A stretch of 64,000 nucleotides of DNA from Thiovibrio sp964588325 (GTDB lineage: Bacteria > Desulfobacterota > Desulfobulbia > Desulfobulbales > Desulfurivibrionaceae), in the NCBI GenBank assembly GCA_964588325.1, contig CAZPOR010000008.1, positions 1-64,000 on the forward strand, in the 5' to 3' direction. Every line of letters starts with the position of its first letter. Within the stretch, counting starts at the first letter, position 1. Made by a program: the position numbers and the translations under genes. This document shows positions 27,048 to 34,412 of this stretch, piece after piece. The notes below the pieces were generated by a model, which was given only the letters and a program-made list of their open reading frames with translations, was not told where the DNA came from and did not search any database.

Positions 27048-28145
27048 GTGACCGACCCTGCCGCCATTGCCCGACAATTCGCCTTGCCAGGCGAGATACG
27101 ATCCGTGGCTGAGTACGGGAGCGGCAATGTGAACGACACCTATCTGGTCCGGGCCGCAGACGGCCAGACCACCCTGGACTTCATCCTGCAACGCCTCAAC
27201 CCGGCGGTGTTTCCGCAGCCAGAACAGATCATGCGCAACCTGCGGGTGCTCGACGATCATGTCCGGCCCAAACTCCTGGCGCACCCCGAGCCCCGCTGGG
27301 AACTGCCACGGATCGTCCCCAGCCTGAGCGGCGCGGATTATTGCCTGGATCAGGCCGGAGCCGTGTGGCGGGTCCAGACCTTCATCCCCGGCGCCCAGAC
27401 CTTCGAAGGTATCCGCAACGAGGCCCAGGCCGAAGAAGCGGGCCGGGGGCTGGGATTTTTCCATTCCCTGATCCACGACCTGCCCGCGCATCTGCTGCAC
27501 GACACCCTGCCCGGCTTCCATGTCACCCCCGGATATCTGACAACATACGAGGCGCTGGCCGCCTCCCCTCCCCGGCCGGACCAGTCGGAGCAGGCGCTTT
27601 TCTGCCACCGCTTCATTGCCGAACGGAAAGAGCTGGCCGGGGCGCTCGAAGCCGCACGCCTGCGGGGAGAGTTGCACCCCTGCCCCATCCACGGCGACCC
27701 CAAACTGGCCAACATCCTCTTTGCCAGCGACACCGGCCAGGCCATCAGCCTCATCGATCTGGACACCGTCAAGCCCGGCTTGCTCCATTACGACATCGGC
27801 GACTGCCTCCGTTCCTGCTGCAATGCGGCAGGAGAAGACGTGCCCCTGGCCGGGGTCTCGTTCAACCTTGCCTCCTGCGGTGCCATCCTGCGGGGATACC
27901 TGCCCCAGGTCGCCTCGTTTTTCTCCGCCGCCGATTATCGCTACATCTACGAAGCTGTCCGCCTCATCACCTTTGAACTGGGGTTGCGCTTCTTTTCCGA
28001 CCATTTGGCCGGGGATGTCTATTTCCGCACCAGAAGACCGGGGCAGAACCTGCACCGGGCAATGGTCCAGTTCGCCCTCTGCCGGAGCATCGAGGCGCAG
28101 GAGGCGGAGATCAGAAAAATCGTTAGGGATTTTCAAAAACCATGA
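27048..28145 (+). CDS. Aminoglycoside phosphotransferase-like kinase
   Basis: A 365-residue APH/choline-kinase-fold enzyme starting at GTG 27048. Seen: Gly-rich N-lobe YGSGNVNDTYLV, the Brenner motif CPIHGDPKLANILF (catalytic Asp) and metal-binding IDLDTVKPGLLHYD. Length and the N-lobe pattern resemble sugar kinases such as N-acetylhexosamine 1-kinase (mucin-type) more than antibiotic resistance enzymes. The substrate is unknown; it is not evidence of resistance. The gene overlaps the next by 4 bases. Confidence 0.85.
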   Translation: MTDPAAIARQFALPGEIRSVAEYGSGNVNDTYLVRAADGQTTLDFILQRLNPAVFPQPEQIMRNLRVLDDHVRPKLLAHPEPRWELPRIVPSLSGADYCLDQAGAVWRVQTFIPGAQTFEGIRNEAQAEEAGRGLGFFHSLIHDLPAHLLHDTLPGFHVTPGYLTTYEALAASPPRPDQSEQALFCHRFIAERKELAGALEAARLRGELHPCPIHGDPKLANILFASDTGQAISLIDLDTVKPGLLHYDIGDCLRSCCNAAGEDVPLAGVSFNLASCGAILRGYLPQVASFFSAADYRYIYEAVRLITFELGLRFFSDHLAGDVYFRTRRPGQNLHRAMVQFALCRSIEAQEAEIRKIVRDFQKP

Positions 28146-28669
28146 CCGCTTTTAACCTGCACCCCTTTCCCGGCCAGGATTCCGGCGGCGTAAGCATTGA
28201 GGGCGGTATCGAACGCACACCCCAAGCCCTTGTTCTTTCCTTTGTCCTGCATGGGAATCTAGGCGATCTTGTCCTGCCGGACCTAGCGAAGCAGACCCGG
28301 GGCGACAACCTCTGGCAAGCCACCTGTCTTGAGATGTTCTGGGCTGAAGAAAAACGAAAAAACTACTGGGAATTGAACCTTGCCCCGAACGGGGCTTGGA
28401 ATGTCTATGCATTTACCGATTACCGCACCGGTATGCAGCGAGAAGAGCGGGTTGGGGAGCCGCGGATCGAAACAGCCCGCACACCGGACACCTTCTCCCT
28501 AAGCGGCGAACTGAGGATTAGCAACCTCCATCCGAACAATGCCCCCCTCCGGGTTGGAATCAGCGGAGTTCTTAAACACCGGGATTCCCGCCTGAGCTAC
28601 TGGGCTCTGGCCCACCCGGAAGAAAAGCCCGACTTCCATGCGCCCCAGACCTTTTTTCTCCGGGTATGA
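28142..28669 (+). CDS. DOMON-like domain protein
   Basis: A 175-residue beta-sandwich protein: GDNLWQATCLEMFWAEEKRK, YWELNLAPNGAWNVYAFTDY, and C-terminal SRLSYWALAHPEEKPDFH. This pattern occurs in the DOMON-like family seen in cyanobacteria and proteobacteria, possibly binding haem or sugar. No signal peptide, so cytoplasmic. Coupled by ATGA overlap to the APH-like kinase. Confidence 0.78.
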   Translation: MTAFNLHPFPGQDSGGVSIEGGIERTPQALVLSFVLHGNLGDLVLPDLAKQTRGDNLWQATCLEMFWAEEKRKNYWELNLAPNGAWNVYAFTDYRTGMQREERVGEPRIETARTPDTFSLSGELRISNLHPNNAPLRVGISGVLKHRDSRLSYWALAHPEEKPDFHAPQTFFLRV

Positions 28670-28755
28670 TCAAGGCAAGGGTGCTTGCGACATCACAATA
28701 ATTAGGCAAGGTATCCTCGGAATTCCCGCTAGTTCCGTTGCCGCCAGCCTGCCCT

Positions 28756-28784
28756 TTGACAGCATCCCGCAAAAATCCTACGCT
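28756..28784 (+). promoter_or_regulatory. Promoter of the AbrB/PIN toxin-antitoxin pair
   Basis: TTGACA (28756-28761), 17-base spacer, TACGCT (28779-28784). The -10 area includes TACG-5-CGTA, a small inverted repeat that could bind the AbrB-type antitoxin. The antitoxin ATG is 35 bases downstream with AAAGGAG in between. Confidence 0.6.
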
Positions 28785-28818
28785 AATCGTATCGATCAAC
28801 AAAAAGGAGAACACAACA

Positions 28819-29025
28819 ATGCAGGCGACCATCTCAAGCAAATATCAGATAGTCATCCCCAAGCCGGTCAGAGAGTATCTGCATCTCAAACCGCAACAGA
28901 AGGTCACAATCCTGGAAAAGGACAGGATGCTCATCCTCGTGCCCCAGGTCTCTCTCGATGATTTGCGCGGCATCGCCGCCGGCGCGGCAACCGATGGCTT
29001 CCGGGAAAAACAGGACCGCTTCTGA
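28819..29025 (+). CDS. AbrB/SpoVT-type antitoxin (VapB-like)
   Basis: A 68-residue swapped-hairpin AbrB-type DNA-binding protein: ATISSKYQIVIPKPVREYLH is the canonical start and QKVTILEKDRMLILVPQ the second half. It should bind its promoter and, with the C-terminal tail, the PIN toxin encoded next. Stop and toxin start overlap (TGATG). Confidence 0.92.
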   Translation: MQATISSKYQIVIPKPVREYLHLKPQQKVTILEKDRMLILVPQVSLDDLRGIAAGAATDGFREKQDRF

Positions 29026-29399
29026 TGATCATCGTCGATTCCCGCGGCTGGCTGGAGTGGTTCACCGACGGCGCGCTGGCCGACAGCTACAAAAAGTATC
29101 TCGCGGACTCGGACAACATTCTGGTGCCAGCCATCGTCCTCTACGAGGTCTATAAGGTTCTCAAGCGGGGGGCAGGGGAAGAAAAGGCGCTGCTCGCCGC
29201 CGCGTACATGCGAAGCTCACGGCTGATTCCGTTTGACGATACGCTTGCGCTCGCCGCCGCGGATATCGCTCTGCAAAAAAACCTCGCCATGGCTGATGCC
29301 ATAATCGTGGCGGTATCCAAAGCGCATAATTGCAGGATCGTCTCTTCGAATGCCGACCTGAAAGAGCTCGACAACGTGGACTATATCCAGAAAATATAA
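29025..29399 (+). CDS. PIN-domain toxin (VapC-like)
   Basis: A 124-residue PIN RNase: acidic residues in IIVDSRGWLEWF, ALYE-like Glu in VLYEVYKVLKR, AMADAIIVAVSKAH and IVSSNADLKEL. All four acidic positions of the active site are present. Directly after the AbrB-type antitoxin. Immediately downstream (29484) is a fragment of an RNA methyltransferase gene on the other strand. Confidence 0.92.
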   Translation: MIIVDSRGWLEWFTDGALADSYKKYLADSDNILVPAIVLYEVYKVLKRGAGEEKALLAAAYMRSSRLIPFDDTLALAAADIALQKNLAMADAIIVAVSKAHNCRIVSSNADLKELDNVDYIQKI

Positions 29400-29483
29400 C
29401 CACCCAATTCTTGAAAATAGATATGCTGTTCCAGAATTCCGAATCCCGGGTTCGCTGTAATCCCACACCCGGTTCCAGATAAG

Positions 29484-29705
29484 TCAACAAATCAACAACG
29501 TCCCCTTTGATCCCCGCAGATAGACGGCGGGAATCCGGCGATACCGCATCAATCCCTCACAGAGCCGGGTGCCTGAGCCGCACATGGGGTCGATCAGTTG
29601 GCACTCGCCGTCCCACTGGGTCAAGTCGATGATCGCTGCGGCCAGGGGTTCCTGCATGGGCGCTTCCACCGACTCGATCAGCCGATACCGCAATTTTTTT
29701 TGCAC
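29484..29705 (-). pseudogene. Internal fragment of an RlmL-like methyltransferase gene
   Basis: The translated stretch IESVEAPMQEPLAAAIIDLT through IDPMCGSGTRLCEGLMRY matches residues of about 172-240 of the intact THUMP methyltransferase at 33012-34154; the DNA match is 29513-29690 against 33476-33640. No N- or C-terminal parts are present here, so it is a dead copy. It includes the SAM-binding motif but cannot be a functional enzyme. Confidence 0.85.
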
Positions 29706-29925
29706 CCGGTTTTCTCTCTTGACCGAAGTGCCTCCCCGTGCAACTCGTCAATATTCCAAAGCTATGCCTCTATTCCTGGCAAACGGCACCTTTATTGCAT
29801 AGAATAAAACTATGGTAGCAATTGGTTTTTGCAATACAAAAACAACTGGACATTCGGTTTATCAATACCACTCCACCGGACGCCGTCCGGTCGGCATTTC
29901 CAGCTTAAGGGAAACATTCGACCCC

Positions 29926-30104
29926 ATGGCAGTGAAACACCTTCTCCTTGTCGAGAACAACGAGAGTCTGGCCCACATCATGGCCCTGCTGCACGACATG
30001 GCGGCCCGCAAACCCGCAGTGCCGGTCTGGGCTGCGCCGCCTGCATCACCAAGCCGTTCGCGGCGAAAACCCTGATGCACGGAATTCAGGCCGTTCTGCA
30101 CTGA
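29926..30104 (+). pseudogene. Response-regulator receiver-domain relic (copy 1)
   Basis: MAVKHLLLVENNESLAHIMA is the beta1-alpha1 of a receiver domain with the acidic pair. After about 35 residues the frame changes and CITKPFAAKTLMHGIQAVLH, the end of a receiver domain with its conserved Lys, follows in another frame. The segment with the phosphoacceptor Asp is deleted. A second, more decayed copy is at 31924-32043. Confidence 0.75.
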
Positions 30105-30214
30105 GCAGAAGGGAAACACATAATCAATCAACAGAAAAGGAGGCACACCGCGGCAACACGGCAACCACAACGAGAACCATTTTTTTTGAACATTTACTTG
30201 AGAGAGGAAAACGC

Positions 30215-31540
30215 ATGAAGATATCGAAGCAACACCGTCGGCTGGTGCCGGCACTGGTCTTCGCCGCGCTGCTCATCGGCGGACCGATGGTCACCGCTCC
30301 CGTGGTCACCGCAGCCGAACCGGGCGCAGCCAGGCAGCAGAGCGAAAACAGTGTCACAGGCTCCGTACTCGGAGTCTCCAACAAGGCCAAGACCATTTCC
30401 ATCGACGTCAAGGGCAGCACGGAAATGGTCAAGTTCAATGACGACACCAAAGGCATGGAACACGCAGTCAAGGGGCACCCTGCCATCATTGAGTTCACCA
30501 TGACGGCGGGCGAGAAGGTCGCCACGGTTGTCAAGCCCAAGCTCGCCGAGCTGCCGCCGGGGGTCACGATGATATCCACCGACGAGGTGGCCGCCCTGGT
30601 AAGCAAGGGGCCGGAAGCCGGCAACTACTTTCTGGTGGATTCCCGCCCCCCCAGGCGCTATGACCAGGGCCACATTCCCACTGCGGTTTCCATCCCGCTG
30701 CCAAAACTCAAGGAAACCGGGGCCGCCTATCTGCCAGGCGACGCCAAACTGAAGAACACCCTGCTCATTTTCTACTGTGGCGGGCCAAGCTGCACCCTAA
30801 GCCCCGATTCCGCGAAAGCCGCCCGGTCTATGGGATACACCAACATTCAGGTCTACATGGAAGGTGAACCGGCCTGGAGCAAGTCGGGAAAACTGCTCCA
30901 TGCCTCGGACAAATTCGTCAATACCGGCAACATCGTACTGGTTGACCTTCGTTCGCCGGAGGAGGCCGCCAAGGGCCACATCAAGAAGGCGGTGAACATA
31001 CCCATGGCACAACTGGCCGCAGCGGAAGAAAAATTCCCGACCAACAAGTCGGCGCCCATCGTACTTTACGGGCACGACGAGACAGTGCGCCAGGCCAAGT
31101 CACAGCTCAACGAATGGGGCTACAAGCTGGTATCCGCCGTGAACGGCTCGGTGGAAAAGTTTGTCGCCCGGGGCAACAAGCTGGTGGCCGGCTCTTCCGC
31201 AAGCGATATCAAATGGGTCCGCACCCTTGAAAAGGGGGAAGTCACCATTCCCGACTTTCTCAAGGCCGCGGCTGAGCCCAAAACCGACACCGCCATCCTT
31301 GACATCCGTGAAAACGACGAGATTGCCGATGGCAAGTTCCCCAATGCCCTGCACATTCCGCTTAGCCAGCTCCCCGGACGCATGGGCGAACTGCCGAAAG
31401 ACAAGGAACTGCTGGTCCACTGCGCCACCGGCGCTCGGGCGGAAATGGCCTGGCAATCCATCAGCAAGGCCGGCTTCAAGGCCCGGTACCTGATGGCCAA
31501 TGTGGCATGCGAAGGCGGCAAGTGCCAAGCCGCTGACTGA
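30215..31540 (+). CDS. Secreted protein with three rhodanese domains
   Basis: A 441-residue exported protein: signal peptide (LVPALVFAALLIGGPMVTAP, cleavage near VTAAEPG), a small domain of about 70 residues, then three rhodanese modules. Module 1 (about 110-225) has FLVDSRPPRRYDQGHIPTAV and cysteine in IFYCGGPSC. Module 2 (about 230-330) has VLVDLRSPEEAAKGHI, but its active-site Cys is replaced in VLYGHDE. Module 3 (about 340-440) has ILDIRENDEIADGKF and LLVHCATGARAEMAW with an intact Cys. It would move sulfane sulfur in the periplasm. ATG 30215 with AGAGAGG gives the signal peptide; the frame upstream runs through the receiver relic. The gene stands alone between relics. Confidence 0.9.
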   Translation: MKISKQHRRLVPALVFAALLIGGPMVTAPVVTAAEPGAARQQSENSVTGSVLGVSNKAKTISIDVKGSTEMVKFNDDTKGMEHAVKGHPAIIEFTMTAGEKVATVVKPKLAELPPGVTMISTDEVAALVSKGPEAGNYFLVDSRPPRRYDQGHIPTAVSIPLPKLKETGAAYLPGDAKLKNTLLIFYCGGPSCTLSPDSAKAARSMGYTNIQVYMEGEPAWSKSGKLLHASDKFVNTGNIVLVDLRSPEEAAKGHIKKAVNIPMAQLAAAEEKFPTNKSAPIVLYGHDETVRQAKSQLNEWGYKLVSAVNGSVEKFVARGNKLVAGSSASDIKWVRTLEKGEVTIPDFLKAAAEPKTDTAILDIRENDEIADGKFPNALHIPLSQLPGRMGELPKDKELLVHCATGARAEMAWQSISKAGFKARYLMANVACEGGKCQAAD

Positions 31541-31923
31541 TTTTTCGCTGTTTTTCTGGCGCACGCAGCACCTTTCCTCAGCCGGCGGGCCCCTCAGGGG
31601 GGGGGGCCGCCGGATTCCCCGTTCCATCGCAATTTTCTTTGCTGCTCCCACCGCTCTTGCAGGCTTTGCTTTCTCTTCATTTCAGCCCGTTGACTTTCCG
31701 CAGCAAGCTGTTGTCAATTTTTTTTGCATCCCCACTCAGCCAAAAACAGCTCCCAATCCGCACCCCCCCTCAATTCACAGGGGGTTCCACGTGTTGCCGG
31801 ACGGTGGCGCCACCCGCCTTGCAATCATGTATCCGACAGAAGCGATATACCTGCATCATCCAGGTCTATCGCAGCATGATGCAGGTCGGTCCACATTTTC
31901 AGCACAAGCGAGACATTCAGGCC

Positions 31924-32043
31924 CATGACAGCGAAACACATCTCCTCGCCGAGAATGACGATGGTCCGGCCCACATCTTGGCCATGCTGCTCACGCAAGC
32001 GGATTTCCGAGATAACTCAAGGGACATCTTGCTTAATTATTGA
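31924..32043 (+). pseudogene. Response-regulator receiver-domain relic (copy 2)
   Basis: Starts ATGACAGCGAAACAC, like copy 1 at 29926, then shifts frame into LLAENDDGPAHILAMLLTQA, comparable to LLVENNESLAHIMALLHDMA. Only the first 35 residues of a receiver domain are recognisable. The upstream 60 bases also resemble those before copy 1. The gap 31541-31923 before it contains a GC-rich near-palindrome around 31581-31612 but no gene. Confidence 0.65.
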
Positions 32044-32076
32044 CAACCCAATCATGCCTGACACAATTCAGAACGA

Positions 32077-32206
32077 CTAATACATCTCATACTTGGCCAA
32101 CACCCCGTCCAGCCCGCCATTACTGAGCGGCTTCTTCCAGGCGGGTTTAAGGCCGATCTTCTTCACCAGCTCCCGATCGCCGAAATAGAGGTAGGCCGTG
32201 GAGCCT
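32077..32206 (-). pseudogene. 3' fragment of an RlmL-like methyltransferase gene
   Basis: About 88% identical to 33014-33143, the 3' end of the intact methyltransferase gene. It encodes the C-terminal AYLYFGDRELVKKIGLKPAW and the terminal AKYEMY with its stop, then ends abruptly. With the fragment at 29484 this shows at least two extra, partly deleted copies of the gene. Confidence 0.88.
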
Positions 32207-32233
32207 GACCCCATTTCCATTTCAGCGGGTTAC

Positions 32234-32638
32234 TCAGACCAGCCAGTTTTCCACGGTCAAATCGGGGATGCGGGAAAAATGGCGGGTGTTGCCGGTAATC
32301 AGAACGAGTTTGTTAGCCAGGGCGATGGCGGCGATTTCGAGATCGGCAAGAGGGAGCGGGGTTCCCACCTTTTCCAGCTCGGCGCGGACTCGGCCGCAGA
32401 CAAAGGCGGCCTTGCTGTCGAAAGCAAGGATATTGACTGCGGGCAACAAAATCTCCTGCAGGTTCCGCAGATGATGGGCGGGCCTGTCGCTCTTACAGGC
32501 GCCATACACAATTTCCGAAACGGTGACAGTGGAAATGTGCTGCTGGTTACGGGGGATGTCGGTCAGCTTGGCCAACAGGCCAGGGGCCGGTTGCTTTTTG
32601 AAGATATTGGTGATGATGTCCGTATCAAAGAGATACAT
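32234..32638 (-). CDS. PIN-domain toxin (VapC)
   Basis: A 134-residue PIN RNase: MYLFDTDIITNIFKK, VTVSEIVYGA, LPLADLEIAAIALANKLVLI and TGNTRHFSRIPDLTVENWL, with the four acidic active-site residues. ATG 32638 is chosen since it gives the family start and the antitoxin overlap (14 bases). Family members cleave tRNA or rRNA. Confidence 0.92.
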   Translation of the reverse strand: MYLFDTDIITNIFKKQPAPGLLAKLTDIPRNQQHISTVTVSEIVYGACKSDRPAHHLRNLQEILLPAVNILAFDSKAAFVCGRVRAELEKVGTPLPLADLEIAAIALANKLVLITGNTRHFSRIPDLTVENWLV

Positions 32639-32903
32639 CACGGCCTTCCCCACCCTGGGACCGGAGTTCGCCAAGATCGGTCAGCGCCTCGGCAACTTCC
32701 TCGAAGTCCGGCCATAAAGAGGCCACGGCGGCAAGCCCCTGCCGCTCTTGATGCTGCTCGATAATCTTCAGATCCTCCAGACTGACCAGGGCCGCCACCG
32801 GCTTATCCCGCCGGGTAATGACGAATCGCTCATGACCATGGGCACTTTTGGCAATGAGTTCGGAAAGATGACTTTTGGCATTGGCAACGGATACTTGCGG
32901 CAT
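32625..32903 (-). CDS. Phd/YefM-type antitoxin
   Basis: A 92-residue Phd/YefM-like DNA-binding antitoxin: MPQVSVANAKSHLSELIAKS and RFVITRRDKPVAALVSLEDL. ATG 32903 has AGGAG upstream. Pairs with the overlapping PIN toxin. Confidence 0.9.
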   Translation of the reverse strand: MPQVSVANAKSHLSELIAKSAHGHERFVITRRDKPVAALVSLEDLKIIEQHQERQGLAAVASLWPDFEEVAEALTDLGELRSQGGEGRDVSL

Positions 32904-32959
32904 AATACAACTCCTGTGGACAAATGGGTACAATGAGACCAGATGACTATTATGACCAC

Positions 32960-32989
32960 ATCATAGCCGTCCTGCTAGCAACTTGTCAA
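32960..32989 (-). promoter_or_regulatory. Promoter of the Phd/PIN toxin-antitoxin pair
   Basis: On the minus strand TTGACA (32989-32984), an 18-base spacer and TATGAT (32965-32960), a near-consensus sigma-70 promoter 57 bases before the antitoxin start. The following bases contain ATGAC-type half sites that may be the operator. Confidence 0.7.
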
Positions 32990-33011
32990 GGATGGGTATA
33001 CTCGCTGCCGT

Positions 33012-34154
33012 TCAATACATCTCATACTTGGCCAGCACTCCGTCCAACCCGCCGTTGCTCAAAGGCTTCTTCCAGGCGGGCTTGAGGCCGATCTTCTTCA
33101 CCAGCTCCCGGTCGCCGAAATAGAGATAGGCCGTGGAGCCGGTGCATTTATGCTTGAGAAAGCTGCCCAGCTCCCCCACCAGCGCGGCGGCTTCGGCCTG
33201 GGCACCCAGCCGGACCCCGTAGGGCGGATTGGCAACGATGACCGCTTCGCTGATCGGCTCCAGATCCTGGAACCGGCTGGTGCGCACCACCACCTCCTTG
33301 CCGTGGGGCAATTGGCCGAGGTTGATCCGCGCCGCCCGCACCGCCAGTTTCCCGGCATCGCTGCCCGTGATCAGCCCCTCGGGCAACTCACGCATCCGGC
33401 TGTCCGCTTCGGCCTTGACCCTGCGCCAGACCTCGGGCTCAAAGTCGGGCATGCGCATGAAGCCGAAGCTCTCCCGCAGGGAGGCGGCGGGAATCCGGCA
33501 ATAGCGCATCAGCGCTTCGCAAAGCAGGGTGCCGGAGCCGCACATGGGATCAATCAGTCTGCGCTCGCCGTCCCACTGGGTCAGGTCGATGATCGTCGCG
33601 GCCAGGGATTCCTGCATGGGCGCTTCCACCGTTTCCTGGCGGTAGCCCCTCCGGTGCAGGGAAGCTCCACCGGCGTCGAGGCTGATCACCGCCGTGTTTT
33701 TATGGATATGAAGGTTGAAGACCAGATCGGGGTTGCGTTTGTCCACATTGGGCCGACCACCGAATTTCTCTTGAAACTGATCGACGATGGCATCTTTAAG
33801 GCAGAGCGAGGCGTACTGGGAATGGGTGATCTTGCTGTCGCTCACCGTGGCGGTAATGACAAAGGTCTGCTCCCGGTCGAACAGCTCCACCCAGGGAATG
33901 GTCAGCGCGGTCTTATAGAGGTATTTGGTGCTGTGGCAGTCGAAATGCAGCAGCGGGGCCAGCACGCGGGTGCAGAGCCGGGCCTGGTAGACGATCCGGT
34001 ACAGGGCCTCTGGAGTGGCGGTGAAATAGACACCCCGGTACACCGGGTTGACCTGGGTCGCGCCCAGGGCCGTAAGCTCGCGCTCGGCAAGGGGCTCGAC
34101 ATTCTCCGCCACCTGGGCGAAGTAGCTGCTGTTTTTCTGATAGACGAATTCCAC
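33012..34154 (-). CDS. THUMP-domain class I SAM-dependent RNA methyltransferase (RlmL/YpsC type)
   Basis: A 380-residue enzyme: an N-terminal ferredoxin-like and THUMP region (about 1-165, AERELTALGATQVNPVYRGV, IHKNTAVISLDAGGASLHRR), the SAM motif IDPMCGSGTLLCEALMRY near 205, and the catalytic VANPPYGVRLG near 310. Family members make m2G in 23S rRNA or tRNA. It is the only intact copy; fragments lie at 29484-29705 and 32077-32206. ATG 34154 is in a good context and divergent from the 737-residue protein gene. Confidence 0.9.
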   Translation of the reverse strand: MEFVYQKNSSYFAQVAENVEPLAERELTALGATQVNPVYRGVYFTATPEALYRIVYQARLCTRVLAPLLHFDCHSTKYLYKTALTIPWVELFDREQTFVITATVSDSKITHSQYASLCLKDAIVDQFQEKFGGRPNVDKRNPDLVFNLHIHKNTAVISLDAGGASLHRRGYRQETVEAPMQESLAATIIDLTQWDGERRLIDPMCGSGTLLCEALMRYCRIPAASLRESFGFMRMPDFEPEVWRRVKAEADSRMRELPEGLITGSDAGKLAVRAARINLGQLPHGKEVVVRTSRFQDLEPISEAVIVANPPYGVRLGAQAEAAALVGELGSFLKHKCTGSTAYLYFGDRELVKKIGLKPAWKKPLSNGGLDGVLAKYEMY

Positions 34155-34412
34155 GCCACGACCTCACACAACTCAGGATTGATTGCAGGCCGGAGGGTGC
34201 AAAACCCCGCCGGCGATCCGCCGATCGTACACCGGAACGTACGGAAACGCCACAGACAAGACACCCCGTCGCCCCAGCGCGGGATTTTCCGCGCTGGCAG
34301 CCATGAGCGCGCAGCCGGATATTTACAAGCGGGGCAGGGTGTGCGATACTCTGGGGAATCTTGGCAGCCAATACATCTGGGGATTCCCCGGCAACATCAC
34401 GAGGTAACCTGA

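Noticed and set aside
27048..28145. APH-like kinase as an antibiotic resistance gene
   Set aside because: Only the general kinase fold is visible, and the neighbours (cupin, DOMON-like) point to small-molecule metabolism.
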